The position numbers were made by a program, and so were the translations under genes. The notes beneath the pieces were generated by a model. That model did not search any database. It was given only the letters and a program-made list of their open reading frames with translations, and was not told where the DNA came from. Of a DNA stretch of 7,663 nt, positions 6,701-7,663 are shown one piece after another. The stretch is from Cyclobacteriaceae bacterium (lineage in GTDB: Bacteria; Bacteroidota; Bacteroidia; Cytophagales; Cyclobacteriaceae): contig JALOMN010000060.1 of NCBI GenBank assembly GCA_025455445.1, positions 1 through 7,663 on the forward strand. The letters run 5' to 3'. Each line of letters opens with the position of its first letter. Position 1 is the first letter of the stretch.

Positions 6701-7663
6701 AGTCGGGCTGATATTTTAATGACTTCATAGCCTGGGCGGATATTCAGTGAGCCCACTGCATTGAGTTGCAGATTGGGATCATTGATATCAATTTTTCCTA
6801 TAAATAACTCTTTAGCAAAACGAGCATCGGTAATTATATTTTGATATTCATATTTGAGAATGCCAATGGAACTGATTGTACCACTCAGGTTGAAATCAGC
6901 AGTTTCTTGTGTGAGGCCTTTCCCTTTTATATTTCCTTTGAGCGTTACAAACTGAAACGTAGAGGTGTCGCGAAAGAATTGTCCTAAGTTAAAGTTCGTG
7001 AGTTGCAGGTTCCCATCATATTCAGATCGGTCGATCATCACTTGATCAATTTTTAAATTGATATCCGATTTAATTTGTCCAAAGTCTCCGCGAAAATCAC
7101 CATTGGCTACAAAGTCATTCGTAAAGCCTGTGAATTTACCTGTAAGCCTGAATTTGCCCAGCGTCTGAATTCGATCATACACCGGGTCGGTAAACAGGAA
7201 TTTTAAATCGCGTATGTTGACATTGCCATTGCGAATGGATAGTGATATAAAGGTCTCATTGATGGCTGGCAATCCATCTAATTCAAGTTTGCCTTTTAGT
7301 TCTGTTTGTCCTACACGGATATCCATCTGTTGATAAGTCAATCGGGATATCTTGCCAGTGATGTTACCATTCAGGGTTATGGGTTGATCGAAAAGTTGTG
7401 TGCCTGAAGCGAATTTTGCAATGTCATCCGGATGAATCACTGAGTTTTTTAAAGTGGCCTTAATGTTTACTTTATTATTAAAGTCGCTTAATTCTGCTGT
7501 GCCATTATACTTGAATACGAGTGTATCGGATACAAAACTCTGACCAATTTTTGCCTGTAAATTATAAAACTCCATTGCGCTTTCTGAATAGCGAAAGAAG
7601 GTAGATAAGTTGTGGATGGGCAGGTGGGCATTTTCCTCAGTAGCGATAAGTGAATTTAATTTT
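3721..7663 (-). CDS. tamB: TamB-like translocation and assembly module protein, N-terminus missing
   Basis: A very large envelope protein of which 1,313 residues are visible. The frame is open to the right edge for 29 codons beyond the ATG at 7575, and those codons (LNSLIATEENAHLP and so on) read like the same repeat pattern, so the true start lies outside. TamB-like proteins span the periplasm as a long hydrophobic beta-taco groove and help move lipids, and possibly beta-barrel proteins, to the outer membrane. Most of the visible protein is repeated short beta strands with 'LxGxLxxxG'-type turns (AsmA/TamB-like). The conserved C-terminal TamB (DUF490) domain lies at about 3860-4960. Its hallmarks include LDLNLDITPDAYAEI, GNGDIKLQLDTKGEF, FEFESGNYNFTLYDIINKEF, the ISWYGDPYAG turn and the LDGPMLSPQIQFDI strand. 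The last 35 or so residues form a charged, glutamate-rich tail. The stop codon overlaps the DUF2279 start. No TamA/BamA-type partner is in the window. Family assignment is secure. Confidence 0.93.
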   Translation of the reverse strand, partial: KLNSLIATEENAHLPIHNLSTFFRYSESAMEFYNLQAKIGQSFVSDTLVFKYNGTAELSDFNNKVNIKATLKNSVIHPDDIAKFASGTQLFDQPITLNGNITGKISRLTYQQMDIRVGQTELKGKLELDGLPAINETFISLSIRNGNVNIRDLKFLFTDPVYDRIQTLGKFRLTGKFTGFTNDFVANGDFRGDFGQIKSDINLKIDQVMIDRSEYDGNLQLTNFNLGQFFRDTSTFQFVTLKGNIKGKGLTQETADFNLSGTISSIGILKYEYQNIITDARFAKELFIGKIDINDPNLQLNAVGSLNIRPGYEVIKISARLDTLHADKLGLVNKSLFVSSNIDIDTKGLELDSLFGKIVLRNAFVNYEDETLSLDSININSFMDEDNLRNLRLSSSFADVTLKGNFYYSTLFKDIQKFVYEFKLNARNNKDELLQYYASKPREARDYITSFTIELNHINPVLKLLRTGVTVSDNTLIDGKFFNGYTIGLQAYSEIDSVSYSGKYFLGNELEFSGSKISDSTIVLAMLTLNSKKQIISSSLATTNLFSEAIWDKDHIDFNIDFEQEKTTNYLKLKSEIDFLSDSTKIRILPTTIKILEKEWSINQSNYILNNGREWMVYQLGLRHDNETILLDGKLSDNPDESLQLYFNNLNLDVLNSLGTSKFSGVVNGNIQAKDVYDKFFLQNDLTIKDFEVDNFLIGNIYGTNIWNQEEKRFDIHFTIDRLEKRTLTLEGYYNPDNSNPLKVSAVLEKTNIKIIEPFLKGIFSQMDGTLSGFYNIEGSLAAPRIQGDGKIEDGKIMIDYLKTLYSFSGKLRMTPDKIIFEDFDMLDAFKNKGYLDGYLTHRNFDRFRINLDAVFTNFQVMNTTQKDNSLFYGQAYSTGKLNILGPLDNMKISATARTSKNTKIYIPISGTESVQKSEYIRFIDLNDSTQNEQIKTKLTQTQELTGITLDLNLDITPDAYAEIIFDIVAGDIIRGYGNGDIKLQLDTKGEFNMFGLFEFESGNYNFTLYDIINKEFNIGKGSRISWYGDPYAGVMNVNANYRQLASLGPILENQVSANALSSPQIRRKYPIEVLLKLDGPMLSPQIQFDIQAKDLPESIVVEGEPAPVRLNFQFSAFKSRLDEQELKRQVFSLIVLRRFSSQDAFSTSGSIYNSVSEFLSNQLSYWLTQVDQNLEINIDLGTMDQEAFNTFQLRLSYSFLNGRLRITRDGSFSTEYAKTDVASMLGDWTIDYLLTPDGKLKVKMFSRSNFNSTTTNAYGTQTAMTTGVSLLHTQNFNKLKDLLNTSRERRKKELEENPTQEEGILEEIENNE

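Overview
The window looks like a chromosomal segment of a Bacteroidota bacterium, most likely from the Cytophagales-like branch. The evidence is a Bacteroidetes-type TamB protein, a DUF2279 protein, a LuxE-like acyl-activating enzyme, AT-leaning DNA, start sites with little Shine-Dalgarno signal, and two promoter cores matching the Bacteroidetes -7 element TAnnTTTG. The lineage is inferred from these features, because no database search was possible.

Layout, left to right. (1) Bases 1-492 (+) hold the C-terminal part of a LuxE/PaaK-like acyl-adenylate-forming enzyme, cut by the window edge. (2) Bases 530-560 hold a near-consensus Bacteroidetes promoter that drives a 39-residue lipoprotein at 582-701 (+). 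(3) Converging on it, with only 3 bases between the stop codons, is a sigma-54-type response regulator (705-1865, -) with receiver and AAA+ domains, a GAFTSA loop instead of GAFTGA, and no DNA-binding domain. (4) Immediately upstream of that gene lies the RNase P RNA gene rnpB (about 1900-2296, -), with its own -7 element. (5) Further upstream on the same strand are a 132-residue YbjN/secretion-chaperone-like protein (2365-2763), an exported DUF2279 protein (2820-3728) and a very large TamB-like envelope protein (3721 to beyond the right edge).

From base 705 to the right edge every gene reads leftward. tamB and the DUF2279 gene overlap by 8 bases and are probably translationally coupled, which suggests a shared role in building or maintaining the cell envelope. 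The YbjN-like gene follows after 56 bases and may belong to the same transcript. rnpB is probably an independent unit, and the response regulator may depend on read-through from it because almost no room is left for a promoter.

I see no mobile element, CRISPR array or defence locus. Most of the window is ordinary core genome. The points most worth a second look are the HTH-less GAFTSA regulator, the tiny lipoprotein with its strong promoter, the repeated stem sequence in the RNase P RNA, and a tRNA T-arm-like remnant beside the lipoprotein promoter.
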